The notes under the pieces: model-generated | Told to the model about the DNA's origin: nothing | What the model saw: only the letters and a program-made list of their open reading frames with translations | Databases searched by the model: none | Assembly (NCBI GenBank): GCA_902773035.1 | Contig: CACYDB010000167.1 | Location: forward strand, 1-15,778 | Length of the DNA stretch: 15,778 nt | From: an uncultured Ruminococcus sp. | Lineage (GTDB): Bacteria > Bacillota > Clostridia > Oscillospirales > Acutalibacteraceae | Reading direction: 5' to 3' | Made by a program: the position numbers and the translations under genes | Part shown: one piece after another, positions 1 to 7,538 of the stretch | Layout of the letters: every line of letters begins with the position of its first letter | How positions within the stretch are numbered: the first letter of the stretch is position 1

Positions 1-637
1 AGCCTGCCTGCATAAGCGCGCAAACGCCGCCGCAAAGAACAGCCTGCTCGCCGAAGAGGTCAGTCTCTGTCTCAGTTCTGAATGTAGTCTCGAGGATACC
101 GGCTCTTGCGCCGCCGATGCCTGCGCCGTAAGCGAGAGCCATATCGAGAGCCTTGCCTGTGGCGTCCTGATATACAGCTACGAGGCAGGGAGTACCCTTG
201 CCAGCCTGATACTCTGAACGTACTGTGTGACCGGGAGCCTTGGGCGCGATCATTGTAACGTCAACGTCTGCGGGAGGTACGATCTGACCGAAGTGGATGT
301 TGAAGCCGTGAGCGAACATAAGCATATTGCCTGCTTCAAGGTTCGGAGCGATGTCCTCTTTGTAGAGCTTAGCCTGCTTCTCGTCGTTGATAAGGATCAT
401 AATGATGTCAGCCTTCTTGGAAGCCTCAGCCGCTGTGTAAACGTCGAAGCCCTGCTCCTCAGCTCTCTTCCATGAGCGTGAGCCCTCGTAAAGACCGATG
501 ATAACGTTGCAGCCTGACTCCTTGAGGTTGAGCGCGTGAGCGTGACCCTGGCTGCCGTAGCCGATGATTGCGATTGTCTTGCCCTCTAAGAGAGAAAGGT
601 TGCAATCAGCCTGATAGAAAATTTTTGCGTTTGACAT
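1..637 (-). CDS. ilvC: Ketol-acid reductoisomerase, N-terminal part (gene runs off left edge)
   Basis: IlvC isomerises and reduces acetolactate (or acetohydroxybutyrate) to the dihydroxy-acid, the second step of valine, leucine and isoleucine synthesis, in the cytoplasm with Mg2+ and NAD(P)H. The first 212 codons are visible; the family is usually about 330 residues, so the C-terminal knotted domain is mostly missing. Residues 23-31 carry the Rossmann glycine motif (IIGYGSQGH), residues 109-113 the AHGFN motif with the catalytic His110, and D193 and E197 match the conserved metal ligands in ETDLFGE. The ATG at 637 is preceded by AAGGAGG at good spacing. It follows ilvN by about 95 bases and is probably transcribed from the ilvB promoter. 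In the cofactor-phosphate loop (residues 49-56) the usual Arg is Tyr50, while Ser53 and Ser55 are kept. Family identity is near certain; NADPH versus NADH use is not settled. Confidence 0.97.
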   Translation of the reverse strand, partial: MSNAKIFYQADCNLSLLEGKTIAIIGYGSQGHAHALNLKESGCNVIIGLYEGSRSWKRAEEQGFDVYTAAEASKKADIIMILINDEKQAKLYKEDIAPNLEAGNMLMFAHGFNIHFGQIVPPADVDVTMIAPKAPGHTVRSEYQAGKGTPCLVAVYQDATGKALDMALAYGAGIGGARAGILETTFRTETETDLFGEQAVLCGGVCALMQAG

Positions 638-711
638 TTTGATTTCCTCCTTGTGAAAATCTTTATAAAAAATAATAATATATTTGATGATTGAGGATTG
701 GGAACTGAAAA

Positions 712-736
712 TCAATTCTCAATTCTCAATTCTCAA
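712..736. repeat. Tandem heptamer TCAATTC, three copies plus a partial
   Basis: Three exact copies of TCAATTC run from 712 to 732 and a partial TCAA follows. The repeat overlaps the end of ilvN, so the ilvN stop codon (TGA, 735-733 on the minus strand) lies inside it. A period of 7 places stops in all frames. The rest of the ilvN-ilvC spacer (638-711) is AT-rich and contains a degenerate opposite-sense copy near 690-700, which could pair with the repeat as a weak hairpin in the minus-strand transcript. Confidence 0.8.
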
Positions 737-1221
737 CTTACTGAGTTTTTGCCCTTGTCGATAGCTACAGTGCCCGTGCGGACGATCTCTCTGATGCCGT
801 AGGGCTTGACTAAATCGGTGAGGGTTGCGATTTTGTCGGTAGTGTCGCAGAATTCGAGAGTGATAGTGCTTGCCGCGACGTCCACGACCTTCGCGCCCAT
901 AAGCTCGGCGATCTTGATGATCTCAAATCGCTTTGCGGCGGGGGAGTGGACCTTTATAAGACACAGCTCGCGGCTGATAAATTCGCCGTCCACAAGCCTC
1001 TTTACCTTGATAACGGGTATGAGCTTGTTGAGCTGTTTTTCAAGCTGTTCAACGACGTACTCGTCACCGTCGGCGACGATTGTAATTCTCGAAACCGTCG
1101 GGTCAGAGGTCACTCCTACGGCGAGGGAGTCAATGTTAAACCCTCTGCGCGAGAAGAGTCCCGAGATTTTGGACAGTACGCCTGCCTGGTTTTCAACCAG
1201 GACCGATAATGTATATTTCAT
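733..1221 (-). CDS. ilvN: Acetolactate (acetohydroxyacid) synthase, small regulatory subunit
   Basis: This is the regulatory subunit that activates IlvB and carries valine feedback inhibition. The product is 162 residues, the usual length for this subunit. An N-terminal ACT domain occupies about residues 1-75, beginning MKYTLSVLVENQAGVLS, and the C-terminal ALS small-subunit domain about 80-158. N11, G14, S17 and N29, positions linked to valine binding or valine resistance in E. coli IlvH, are all retained, so feedback inhibition is expected. The ATG at 1221 aligns with the start of the family. The frame stays open upstream to 1335, but that part lies inside ilvB and resembles nothing in the family. 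The gene starts 16 bases after the ilvB stop without a strong Shine-Dalgarno site, which suggests translational coupling. Its stop codon lies in the heptamer repeat at 712-736. Confidence 0.95.
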   Translation of the reverse strand: MKYTLSVLVENQAGVLSKISGLFSRRGFNIDSLAVGVTSDPTVSRITIVADGDEYVVEQLEKQLNKLIPVIKVKRLVDGEFISRELCLIKVHSPAAKRFEIIKIAELMGAKVVDVAASTITLEFCDTTDKIATLTDLVKPYGIREIVRTGTVAIDKGKNSVS

Positions 1222-1237
1222 ATAATCAACTTGCTTT

Positions 1238-2863
1238 CTATAAGATGGACGGTGTGTCGGGGTGAACCCTGCACACAAGTACAAACGGCTTGTCGTTCTC
1301 GACGATTTTGCCGATATATTTTTCGGCGTCCTCATTAGAGCTTACCTCGGCGCTGTCGATGCCGTAAGCCTTCGCGAGAGCCACGATGTCGGGCTTATCG
1401 TTGAGGATAGTAGCCGAGTGACGCTTGTTGTACATATTGTCCTGCAGCTCTCTGACCATTCCGAGACGGTAGTTGCGCATAACGATGATCTTGATGTTGA
1501 GGTCGTTCTGGACAATTGTGGACAGCTCGTTAAGGCTCATCTGGAAGCTGCCGTCGCCGCAGACTACTACGACGTCGCGCTTGCTGAGTCCGAGCTTAGC
1601 GCCGATCGCCGCGGGGATCGAGTAACCCATTGTACCCATTCCGCCCGTGGTGAAGAAGCGTCCCTCACGGATCTTGAAGTTATTCGCGCACCAAATCTGG
1701 TTCTGACCTACGTCGGCGCAGAGTATAGCCTTGCGCTTGAGCATTGAGCTTAATTTGCCGATAAGAGTTCTCGGCTCAACATAGCCCTCAAAGGTCGAGA
1801 TCTTGTTCTGATAGTGAGCCTTTAAGTCCTTGACCTCGGCGTCCCACTCATCTTCGATCTTATAACCCTCGATGTTCTCAATCAATCCGCGCAGTACGTT
1901 ATTCATATCGCCGACGATCGGTACGTCTACAATAACGTTCTTGCCGATTTCGGCGGGGTCGATATCTATATGTATGATCTTTGTGCGTTCACTCATCTGG
2001 TCGGGAGCGGCAATCGCTCTGTCGCCCAGTCTCGCGCCGCATACAATGGCGAGATCAGTCTCGTGGAGAGCTTTGTTGGCGCAGCGTCTGCCGTGAGTTC
2101 CGAGCATACCGAGGTAGAGGGGATGCTCGCTGGGCATAACGCCGATTCCCATCATCGTTGAGAGAACGGGGATCTGAGTAATCTCGGCAAACTTCTGGAG
2201 TTTAAGCTTCGCGCCTGAGCTGAGTACGCCGCCGCCGGATACGATGATCGGTCTTTTGGACTGCTTGATCATCTCCACAGCCTTTTTGACCTGAATGGTG
2301 TGACCTTTGGTATTGGGCTTGTAGCCGCGGATGTTGACGCTCTCAGGGTAGGAGAAGCTCTCTATCATATTTGTCTGCATATCCATCGGAATGTCAATAA
2401 GCACAGGACCCGGACGACCTGTGGAGGCGATATGGAACGCTTCCTTGAAAATCCTCGGGATATCCTCAGTCCTTGAGACGAGGTAGCTGTGCTTGGTGAA
2501 CGGTTCGCAGGCACCCGTAATGTCAGCCTCCTGGAAAACGTCGCGGCCGAGGAGGTCGGACTTGACCTGACCTGTGATCGCGATAATCGGAATAGAGTCG
2601 CAGTAGGCTGTGGCGATACCTGTGATAAGGTTGGTTGCTCCGGGACCGGAGGTCGCCACACATACGCCGGGCTTCATACTTGCGCGCGCGTAACCGCTCG
2701 CCGCGTGAGCGGCGTTCTGCTCCTGACGCACGAGGATATGCTTTATATCTGAGTCATATAATGAGTCGTAAAACGGACAAATGGTAGCGCCCGGATATCC
2801 GAACACTGTATCAACGCCCTCAGCCTGAAGGCATTTTACCATAATATCTGCTCCGCTGATCAT
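1238..2863 (-). CDS. ilvB: Acetolactate (acetohydroxyacid) synthase, large catalytic subunit
   Basis: IlvB is a thiamine-diphosphate enzyme that condenses two pyruvates to acetolactate, or pyruvate with 2-ketobutyrate to acetohydroxybutyrate, the first committed step of branched-chain amino acid synthesis. The 541-residue product has the three-domain architecture: an N-terminal pyrimidine-binding domain with the catalytic Glu48 in VRQEQNAAHAA, a central domain around 190-325, and a C-terminal cofactor domain with GDGSFQ at 436-441 and the metal-ligand Asn464. It is slightly shorter than the usual 550-590. In the active-site stretch LGMVRxW the Trp is replaced by Leu473, and the usual NN before it reads RN (463-464). 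The ATG at 2863 follows AAAGGTGG. It is the first gene of the ilvB-ilvN-ilvC operon. The neighbours support the biosynthetic rather than the catabolic acetolactate synthase. Confidence 0.96.
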   Translation of the reverse strand: MISGADIMVKCLQAEGVDTVFGYPGATICPFYDSLYDSDIKHILVRQEQNAAHAASGYARASMKPGVCVATSGPGATNLITGIATAYCDSIPIIAITGQVKSDLLGRDVFQEADITGACEPFTKHSYLVSRTEDIPRIFKEAFHIASTGRPGPVLIDIPMDMQTNMIESFSYPESVNIRGYKPNTKGHTIQVKKAVEMIKQSKRPIIVSGGGVLSSGAKLKLQKFAEITQIPVLSTMMGIGVMPSEHPLYLGMLGTHGRRCANKALHETDLAIVCGARLGDRAIAAPDQMSERTKIIHIDIDPAEIGKNVIVDVPIVGDMNNVLRGLIENIEGYKIEDEWDAEVKDLKAHYQNKISTFEGYVEPRTLIGKLSSMLKRKAILCADVGQNQIWCANNFKIREGRFFTTGGMGTMGYSIPAAIGAKLGLSKRDVVVVCGDGSFQMSLNELSTIVQNDLNIKIIVMRNYRLGMVRELQDNMYNKRHSATILNDKPDIVALAKAYGIDSAEVSSNEDAEKYIGKIVENDKPFVLVCRVHPDTPSIL

Positions 2864-2903
2864 ATAATTTCCACCTTTTTAGTAAGTTCCGCAATTAAAG
2901 TTT

Positions 2904-2932
2904 ATTATAGTACAAATCAGTCGAATTGTAAA
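2904..2932 (-). promoter_or_regulatory. Predicted sigma-A promoter of ilvB-ilvN-ilvC
   Basis: On the minus strand a -35 box TTTACA (2932-2927) is separated by 17 bases from a perfect TATAAT (2909-2904). The expected start near 2897 leaves only about 34 bases of leader before the ilvB ATG, so no T-box or attenuator can fit downstream of it. Confidence 0.85.
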
Positions 2933-2994
2933 GAGTTTTTCTTAAATTGTGCCCCGTTAAGCCTTCTGACGCGTTCTTTTATCCCTTAAATGTG

Positions 2995-3029
2995 AAAAAA
3001 GGCCGCCGCGTTTTATCCGCGACAGCCTT
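2995..3029 (-). terminator. Rho-independent terminator after the Fn3-GDPD gene
   Basis: On the minus strand a 12-base stem (AAGGCTGTCGCG with CGCGGCGGCCTT, including two G-U pairs) encloses a 7-base loop and is followed by a run of six T. It starts 12 bases after the stop codon at 3041 and separates this gene from the ilvB promoter. Confidence 0.9.
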
Positions 3030-3040
3030 GTAAAGCCTTA

Positions 3041-4972
3041 TTATTGGAAAATACTGTAGATGTTCGTAACTAAGAAATCTGAGCTCTGGTTAACGATTTT
3101 CGCCGCGTGAGAAGCCTTGTTAACTCCGTAGCAGCCGACTTTGATTCCGTAGGAATGAGCTAAGTCGATCAGCGCCTTGTCAAGATAGTCGTTGCGCTGC
3201 ATAATCAGGGTTTTCATCGAGTGTCTGCCCATATACAAAATCGACTCGTGGATCTGCTGCCAGCTTGTAGCGTAGATCAGATAACCTTTGCCGCCGTTTA
3301 GGTATGTGTCGATACGCTCGGCGCAGGAGCTGTAGCCTGAGAATACGACTGTCTTTGAGCTCATATTGTACTTTTTGAGCCAGCCGTCGATTTTCTTGAT
3401 AGCCTTGTTACTTGTCTTGATATCCTTTGTATGCAGGTAAAGCTTCATTCCGAGCTTTGAGGCGTACTTAATAACCTGCTCAACGGTCGGGATATACTGA
3501 GTAGCGTATTTGTCAACGTTACTGCCCTGAATGATCGGATATTTCTTTACATTCTTAGCCTTGATTTTGCGTATATCGAGCTTCGGGTGACCGCAGCTTG
3601 TCATATACAGATCGTGATATACGAGCAAATCTCCGTTCTTTGTTTCCCAGTAGTCGCACTCAAAGGAGTCGTAGCCGCATTTTTGCGCCTTTTTAAAGGA
3701 CGCCTTGGTTGACTCGGGAGCCAGATCCATAGCTCCGCGGTGTCCGATAACCTCAACCTTCTTTGTTTTTACGGAGGATGTTTTAAACGAAACCGTATTG
3801 CCGCCGCTGTTTTTGTAGGGGAGAACGGACAGCTTGTAGGAGTGGTTAAAGTTTAGTCCCTTGATATTTGACTTTGAAATAATGACGCTGTTGGTAGTCA
3901 GATACTTGACGCGGAAAAGGTTGCTTTTATTGCCGACCTGCTGGATTTTGAAGTTGTATCCGCTGATGTCGGAAACCTTCGACCAGCTGACCTTGAGATT
4001 TAGGTTAGAGTCCCACTTGGCGCGGATCTCGGGCTTTGTGTAAACCTCCACCCTGCTCGACCAGTAGCTCTTGGCGGTTATGCCGCCGACTGTGATGTAG
4101 GACTGAGCCTCTACCTGATAGAGCTTGCCCGCCTTTAGCGTTACGGAAGCTTCGTTGCTGTCCGTTACTCCGACGCTCTTTGATTCTATCAGCTTGCCTT
4201 CGTAGGAATAAAGCCTGTAGTTGAAGCCGCTGACCCAGTTGTTGCTCCTGAAAACAAGAGTATTGTTGCTGACAGTGGGCGTGTAGGTCATAAAAGGCTT
4301 GACCTTGGGACAGTAGAGATAGGCGCGCTTGCTAACGTTTTTGATCTGCGACTCAGCCTTGAAGCCTGAGATTTTTCTGACGGGAACTACTATCAGCGCC
4401 GCGTTGACCTGCTTGTATGACGAGGAGCTCAGAGCGGGGATAGAGACCGTTTTCTTTGTCTTTGTTGTCGAGGCGAGGCGTTTGTAGCTCGCCGAGCCGT
4501 TCTTTAAGATGTTTTTCTGATAAATCTTGTATCCTGCGGCTCCTGATGAAGCGCTCCATTCAAGCTTAACCTTGCGGTTGCCGAAGCCTGTCTGACGGAC
4601 GTTTACGTCGGCGCAGCAGGTTGTTACAGTCTTGGGCGACGACCATTTTCCGACGGTCTTGCCGTTGCGTGAGCGGATAATAACGCTGTAGTTCCTGCCG
4701 GGCTGAAGCTTATTCGCTACGGTAAGCGTTGTGCTTTTTATCTTTTTGTAGGCGATTGTTGAGCTTGCTCCGACGATTTTAATGTCATAGCTTATCTTCT
4801 TGGACGAAAGCTTGCTCCAGGAATTTGACCACTTGATTTTAATACCTGATTTGGCGGCGGCAATCTGAGTAATTGAGGTAATATCGCCTACCGCGAACGC
4901 CGTAATATCGAATGTACAGAAAAGAGTTGCAAAGAGAACTAAGCAAAGTATTACAGACGTAATTTTCTTCAT
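3041..4972 (-). CDS. Secreted fibronectin-III-like / glycerophosphodiester phosphodiesterase (GDPD) fusion
   Basis: The 643-residue product begins with a signal peptide (MKK, a hydrophobic stretch, AFA near residue 27). Residues about 30-405 look like four beta-rich fibronectin-III-like repeats with recurring GYKIY/YxVxxR and WS-type strands. Residues 407-643 form a GDPD domain: H411-R412-G413, PES at 419-421, E438 and D440, and H453-D454 match the conserved catalytic and metal-binding positions. GDPD enzymes cleave glycerophosphodiesters to glycerol-3-phosphate and an alcohol. An extracellular form could act on lipid head groups or teichoic-acid fragments, but the substrate is unknown. The family's third metal ligand, Glu in an E-x-K motif, is His514 here (H-T-K516). 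I see no LPXTG, dockerin or C-terminal membrane anchor. The ATG at 4972 follows AAGGAAGTG. The gene is monocistronic, with its own promoter and terminator. The domain call is firm; activity is inferred. Confidence 0.88.
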   Translation of the reverse strand: MKKITSVILCLVLFATLFCTFDITAFAVGDITSITQIAAAKSGIKIKWSNSWSKLSSKKISYDIKIVGASSTIAYKKIKSTTLTVANKLQPGRNYSVIIRSRNGKTVGKWSSPKTVTTCCADVNVRQTGFGNRKVKLEWSASSGAAGYKIYQKNILKNGSASYKRLASTTKTKKTVSIPALSSSSYKQVNAALIVVPVRKISGFKAESQIKNVSKRAYLYCPKVKPFMTYTPTVSNNTLVFRSNNWVSGFNYRLYSYEGKLIESKSVGVTDSNEASVTLKAGKLYQVEAQSYITVGGITAKSYWSSRVEVYTKPEIRAKWDSNLNLKVSWSKVSDISGYNFKIQQVGNKSNLFRVKYLTTNSVIISKSNIKGLNFNHSYKLSVLPYKNSGGNTVSFKTSSVKTKKVEVIGHRGAMDLAPESTKASFKKAQKCGYDSFECDYWETKNGDLLVYHDLYMTSCGHPKLDIRKIKAKNVKKYPIIQGSNVDKYATQYIPTVEQVIKYASKLGMKLYLHTKDIKTSNKAIKKIDGWLKKYNMSSKTVVFSGYSSCAERIDTYLNGGKGYLIYATSWQQIHESILYMGRHSMKTLIMQRNDYLDKALIDLAHSYGIKVGCYGVNKASHAAKIVNQSSDFLVTNIYSIFQ

Positions 4973-5004
4973 TTTTTCACTTCCTTCAAAACCTATACCC
5001 TGTT

Positions 5005-5033
5005 ATTATACCCTTTTTCACATAAAAAAGCAA
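5005..5033 (-). promoter_or_regulatory. Predicted promoter of the Fn3-GDPD gene
   Basis: On the minus strand TTGCTT (5033-5028) and a perfect TATAAT (5010-5005) are 17 bases apart, about 32 bases upstream of the ATG at 4972. The -35 box matches the consensus only in its TTG. Confidence 0.65.
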
Positions 5034-5047
5034 GTGAGGAGAGAATC

Positions 5048-5061
5048 AACAATTAACAATT
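5048..5061. repeat. Short tandem heptamer AACAATT, two copies
   Basis: Two exact copies of AACAATT lie in the spacer between the Fn3-GDPD promoter and the ATPase terminator. About 30 bases on, TTGAGAATTG (5090-5099) repeats ten bases of the minus-strand form of the repeat at 712-736. Nothing else is recognisable in this spacer. Confidence 0.5.
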
Positions 5062-5110
5062 AAAGGTCAACATTTTTCGATAATTTTGGTTGAGAATTGC
5101 TTGAACGGTG

Positions 5111-5139
5111 AAAAAAAGGGCAGACCGTTAAGTCCGCCC
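5111..5139 (-). terminator. Rho-independent terminator of the metal-efflux operon
   Basis: On the minus strand GGGCGGACT and GGTCTGCCC form a 9-base stem with two G-U pairs and a 4-base loop, followed by seven T. It begins 7 bases after the ATPase stop codon. Confidence 0.92.
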
Positions 5140-5146
5140 GATATAG

Positions 5147-7216
5147 TCAGCTTCGTAAAATTCTCATAGCGTAGAGCACGCAAATCAGACATACTCCCGT
5201 GTCCGCGAGTACGGACATCCATATCGCCGCCAGTCCGAAGAATGCCAGAATTACGACGAGCGCCTTGACAGTAAGCGCGAAGGCTAAGTTTATCTTGCAG
5301 GTTCTCACAACCTTTTTCGCGATTTTGAACGCCTTCGGCAGAGCCTTCAGATTGCCCGAGGTCAGTACCGCGTCTGATGAAGCAATCGCCGCGTCGCTGC
5401 CGAGTCCCATAGCGAAGCCGCAGTCGGAGGCGGCGATTACAGGCGCGTCATTGATTCCGTCGCCTACAAAGCATACCGCCTTGCTCTTGTTTTTCAAAGC
5501 CTTGATTTCGTTGAGCTTATCCTCGGGGAGAAGTCCCGCGCGGCTCTCGATTCCAAGCTTTTCCGCGACAGGCGCGCAATTTGCGGCGTTATCGCCCGTG
5601 AGCATAAGCAGCTTGTTAACGCCGAAGCTTTTGAGCTTTTTGATTACAGAATCGGCTTCGGGACGAATCTTGTCGCTGATTACAAAGCCCGCCGCCTTTT
5701 CACCGTCAATCATAAGCGCGATTTCGTTATCGCGTGACTCACAGCTTATTATTTTGCCGTCATATACGGCTCTCACTCCGTGACCCGCCTGCTCACTGTA
5801 GTCGCTCATTTCAAGCGTTTTGCCGCTGTAGCTGTCAACGATCGCTTTTGCTATAGGGTGAGAGGAGTGCTTCTCGACCGACGCCGCGAGAGCGTGGACC
5901 TCATCCTCTGTATAATTCTTATAAAGAATAATCTTATCAAGTACAGGCTTACCCTCGGTAACAGTTCCCGTCTTATCAAAGGCTATCGCGTCAGCCTTAG
6001 CGAGAGCTTCAAGGTATCTTCCGCCCTTGATCAGCACGCCCGACCTTGACGCCGCGCCGATTCCCGAGTAGTAGGCGAGAGGAATTGAAATAACGATCGC
6101 GCAGGGGCAGGACGCTACAAGACATACAAGCCCGCGGTAGATCCAGCTGAGTATATCTCCGACGAAGATCGGCGGAATAAACGCTATCATAAGTGAAATT
6201 ACTATAACGACAGGCGTGTATACGCGCGCGAAGCGTGTAATAAGCTTCTCGCCGTCGCTCTTATTTACAGACGCGTCCTCAACGAGCTTGATAATTCTAC
6301 TCGCGGCGCTGTCGCGACTTACCTTAGTAGTCTCAGCTTTCAGGAGGCTTTCACCGTTGAGCATTCCGCTGAGAAGCCGCGAGCCCTTTTCGCAGTCAAC
6401 GGGCATACTTTCACCCGTGAGCGCGGAGGCGTCAACGCTTGACTTGCCTTCGGTGACAACGCAGTCGAGCGGTATTCTCTCAAAGGGCTTGATAATGATT
6501 TGACTGCCCACTTCAACATCCTCGGCTCTTACTGTCTTTTCAACACCGTCAACAAGCAGATGAGCGGTATCGGGCTGAATATTCGCGAGCTTCTCAATGC
6601 TTTTGCGTGATTTTTCAACCGCCTTATCCTCAAGCATTTCACCGATTCCGAACAGTATCGTTACCATAGCGCCCTCGACGAACTGCCCCAGACTGAACGC
6701 CGCTATAACCGCGATAGTCATCAGCGTCGTTTCATCCAGCCTGAGCTTGACAAGCGACTTTACTCCCGAAACGCAGACGTTGTAGCCCGACATTATTATA
6801 GCCGCCGCGCTGAGTAATGCGACCGCGACTTCACTGATATGCAATAAATCAAGCGCCAGAGCCGTGACCGCGAAGGCGATTGATACAAACAGAAGAACTT
6901 TTCCCAGCTTGTTTTTATCGCCGTGACCGTGACCGTGCTCGTGATGATGCCCGTGATCCGAGCAGTCACAATGCTCATCATGACAATGATGACGCTCATC
7001 CACGCTGTCGCTGACGCTTACGCCGTCCTCAATGCTGTCGGTGATTTTCTGTACCGTATCAATTATTGTTTCATCCACGTCGTGCTCAAAATAGAGCGAC
7101 TTTGTTGCGAATACGAGGCTCACATTCTCGAAGCCCTCAGCTTCGGTAACCGCCTGCTCAATCTTTCCGGCGCAGTGAGCGCAGTCGAGCCCGTTCATTA
7201 TAAGCTTATATTTCAT
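5147..7216 (-). CDS. P1B-type heavy-metal-exporting ATPase (ZntA/CadA type, probably Zn2+ and Cd2+)
   Basis: This 689-residue membrane protein uses ATP to pump divalent soft metals out of the cell. An N-terminal metal-binding domain contains GLDCAHC (Cys12, Cys15). It is followed by a His-rich linker at 73-100 with 11 His and 3 Cys. Membrane segments lie at about 105-145, 162-195, 333-350 and 358-390. The ion path has the CPC motif (370-372) and Asp672 near the C-terminus, the P1B-2 pattern for Zn/Cd/Pb rather than copper. Catalytic motifs are TGES 267-270, the phosphorylated Asp414 in DKTGT, HP 453-454 and GDGIND 585-590. The start at 7216 is four bases past the arsR stop, and its GGAG ribosome site overlaps the last arsR codons, so translation is probably coupled. 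Induction should follow release of the ArsR repressor. Zinc as main substrate is inferred from the repressor's metal site. Confidence 0.94.
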   Translation of the reverse strand: MKYKLIMNGLDCAHCAGKIEQAVTEAEGFENVSLVFATKSLYFEHDVDETIIDTVQKITDSIEDGVSVSDSVDERHHCHDEHCDCSDHGHHHEHGHGHGDKNKLGKVLLFVSIAFAVTALALDLLHISEVAVALLSAAAIIMSGYNVCVSGVKSLVKLRLDETTLMTIAVIAAFSLGQFVEGAMVTILFGIGEMLEDKAVEKSRKSIEKLANIQPDTAHLLVDGVEKTVRAEDVEVGSQIIIKPFERIPLDCVVTEGKSSVDASALTGESMPVDCEKGSRLLSGMLNGESLLKAETTKVSRDSAASRIIKLVEDASVNKSDGEKLITRFARVYTPVVIVISLMIAFIPPIFVGDILSWIYRGLVCLVASCPCAIVISIPLAYYSGIGAASRSGVLIKGGRYLEALAKADAIAFDKTGTVTEGKPVLDKIILYKNYTEDEVHALAASVEKHSSHPIAKAIVDSYSGKTLEMSDYSEQAGHGVRAVYDGKIISCESRDNEIALMIDGEKAAGFVISDKIRPEADSVIKKLKSFGVNKLLMLTGDNAANCAPVAEKLGIESRAGLLPEDKLNEIKALKNKSKAVCFVGDGINDAPVIAASDCGFAMGLGSDAAIASSDAVLTSGNLKALPKAFKIAKKVVRTCKINLAFALTVKALVVILAFFGLAAIWMSVLADTGVCLICVLYAMRILRS

Positions 7217-7220
7217 AGTA

Positions 7221-7514
7221 TCACTCCAATACGTGATCCAGTCCCATCTCGATTATCTTTTTGACGTGATCGTCGTCGAGACTGTAGTAAATCTGTTTGC
7301 CGTCGCGTCTGATTTTTACGAGTTTATTTGTACGCAGAACGCGGAGCTGGTGAGAGATTGTACTGTGCTCCATTCCGAGAGCCTCGGCGATTTCGCCGAC
7401 CGAGCGCTCGCCGTCAAACAGCGTGTAAAGTATACGAAGCCTTGTCGAGTCGCCGAAAACCTTAAAAACGTCGGCAAGCTCAAACAGTATCTCCAGTTCG
7501 GGTATATTGTTCAT
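7221..7514 (-). CDS. ArsR/SmtB-family metal-sensing repressor, predicted zinc-responsive
   Basis: This 97-residue winged-helix repressor should bind the operator at 7539-7564 and release it on metal binding. The ArsR core runs from FKVFGDSTRLRIL (17-29) through the recognition helix STISHQLRVL (51-60) to the wing RRDGKQIYYSL (69-79). The last helix carries D81, H83, H94 and E97, fitting the D-x-H-x10-H-x2-H/E alpha-5 zinc site of SmtB and CzrA. There is no Cys at all, so the CadC/ArsR-type alpha-3 cysteine site for Cd, Pb or As is absent. I place the start at the ATG at 7514, which follows AAGGTGAT. The frame is open to another ATG at 7559, but that codon has no ribosome site and the extra codons lie in the operator. 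It is the first gene of a two-gene operon with the ATPase. Confidence 0.93.
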   Translation of the reverse strand: MNNIPELEILFELADVFKVFGDSTRLRILYTLFDGERSVGEIAEALGMEHSTISHQLRVLRTNKLVKIRRDGKQIYYSLDDDHVKKIIEMGLDHVLE

Positions 7515-7538
7515 AATATCACCTTGGTTAAATAATTG

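Noticed and set aside
712..736. Possible CRISPR remnant
   Set aside because: Units are only 7 bases with no spacers, so this is a simple tandem repeat.
806..1225. 139-codon open frame on the plus strand
   Set aside because: It lies opposite ilvN and has no recognisable protein features.
1222..1335. Longer ilvN start at 1335 giving a 200-residue product
   Set aside because: The extra 38 codons lie within ilvB in another frame and do not resemble the family. The ATG at 1221 matches the conserved N-terminus of small subunits.
5199..5783. 194-codon open frame on the plus strand
   Set aside because: It lies opposite the ATPase gene, whose motifs are intact; it has no family features and is low-complexity (Ser/Ala-rich).
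6908..6990. Low-complexity repeat in DNA around 6910-6990
   Set aside because: It encodes the His-rich metal-binding linker of the ATPase, so the repetition is explained by the protein.
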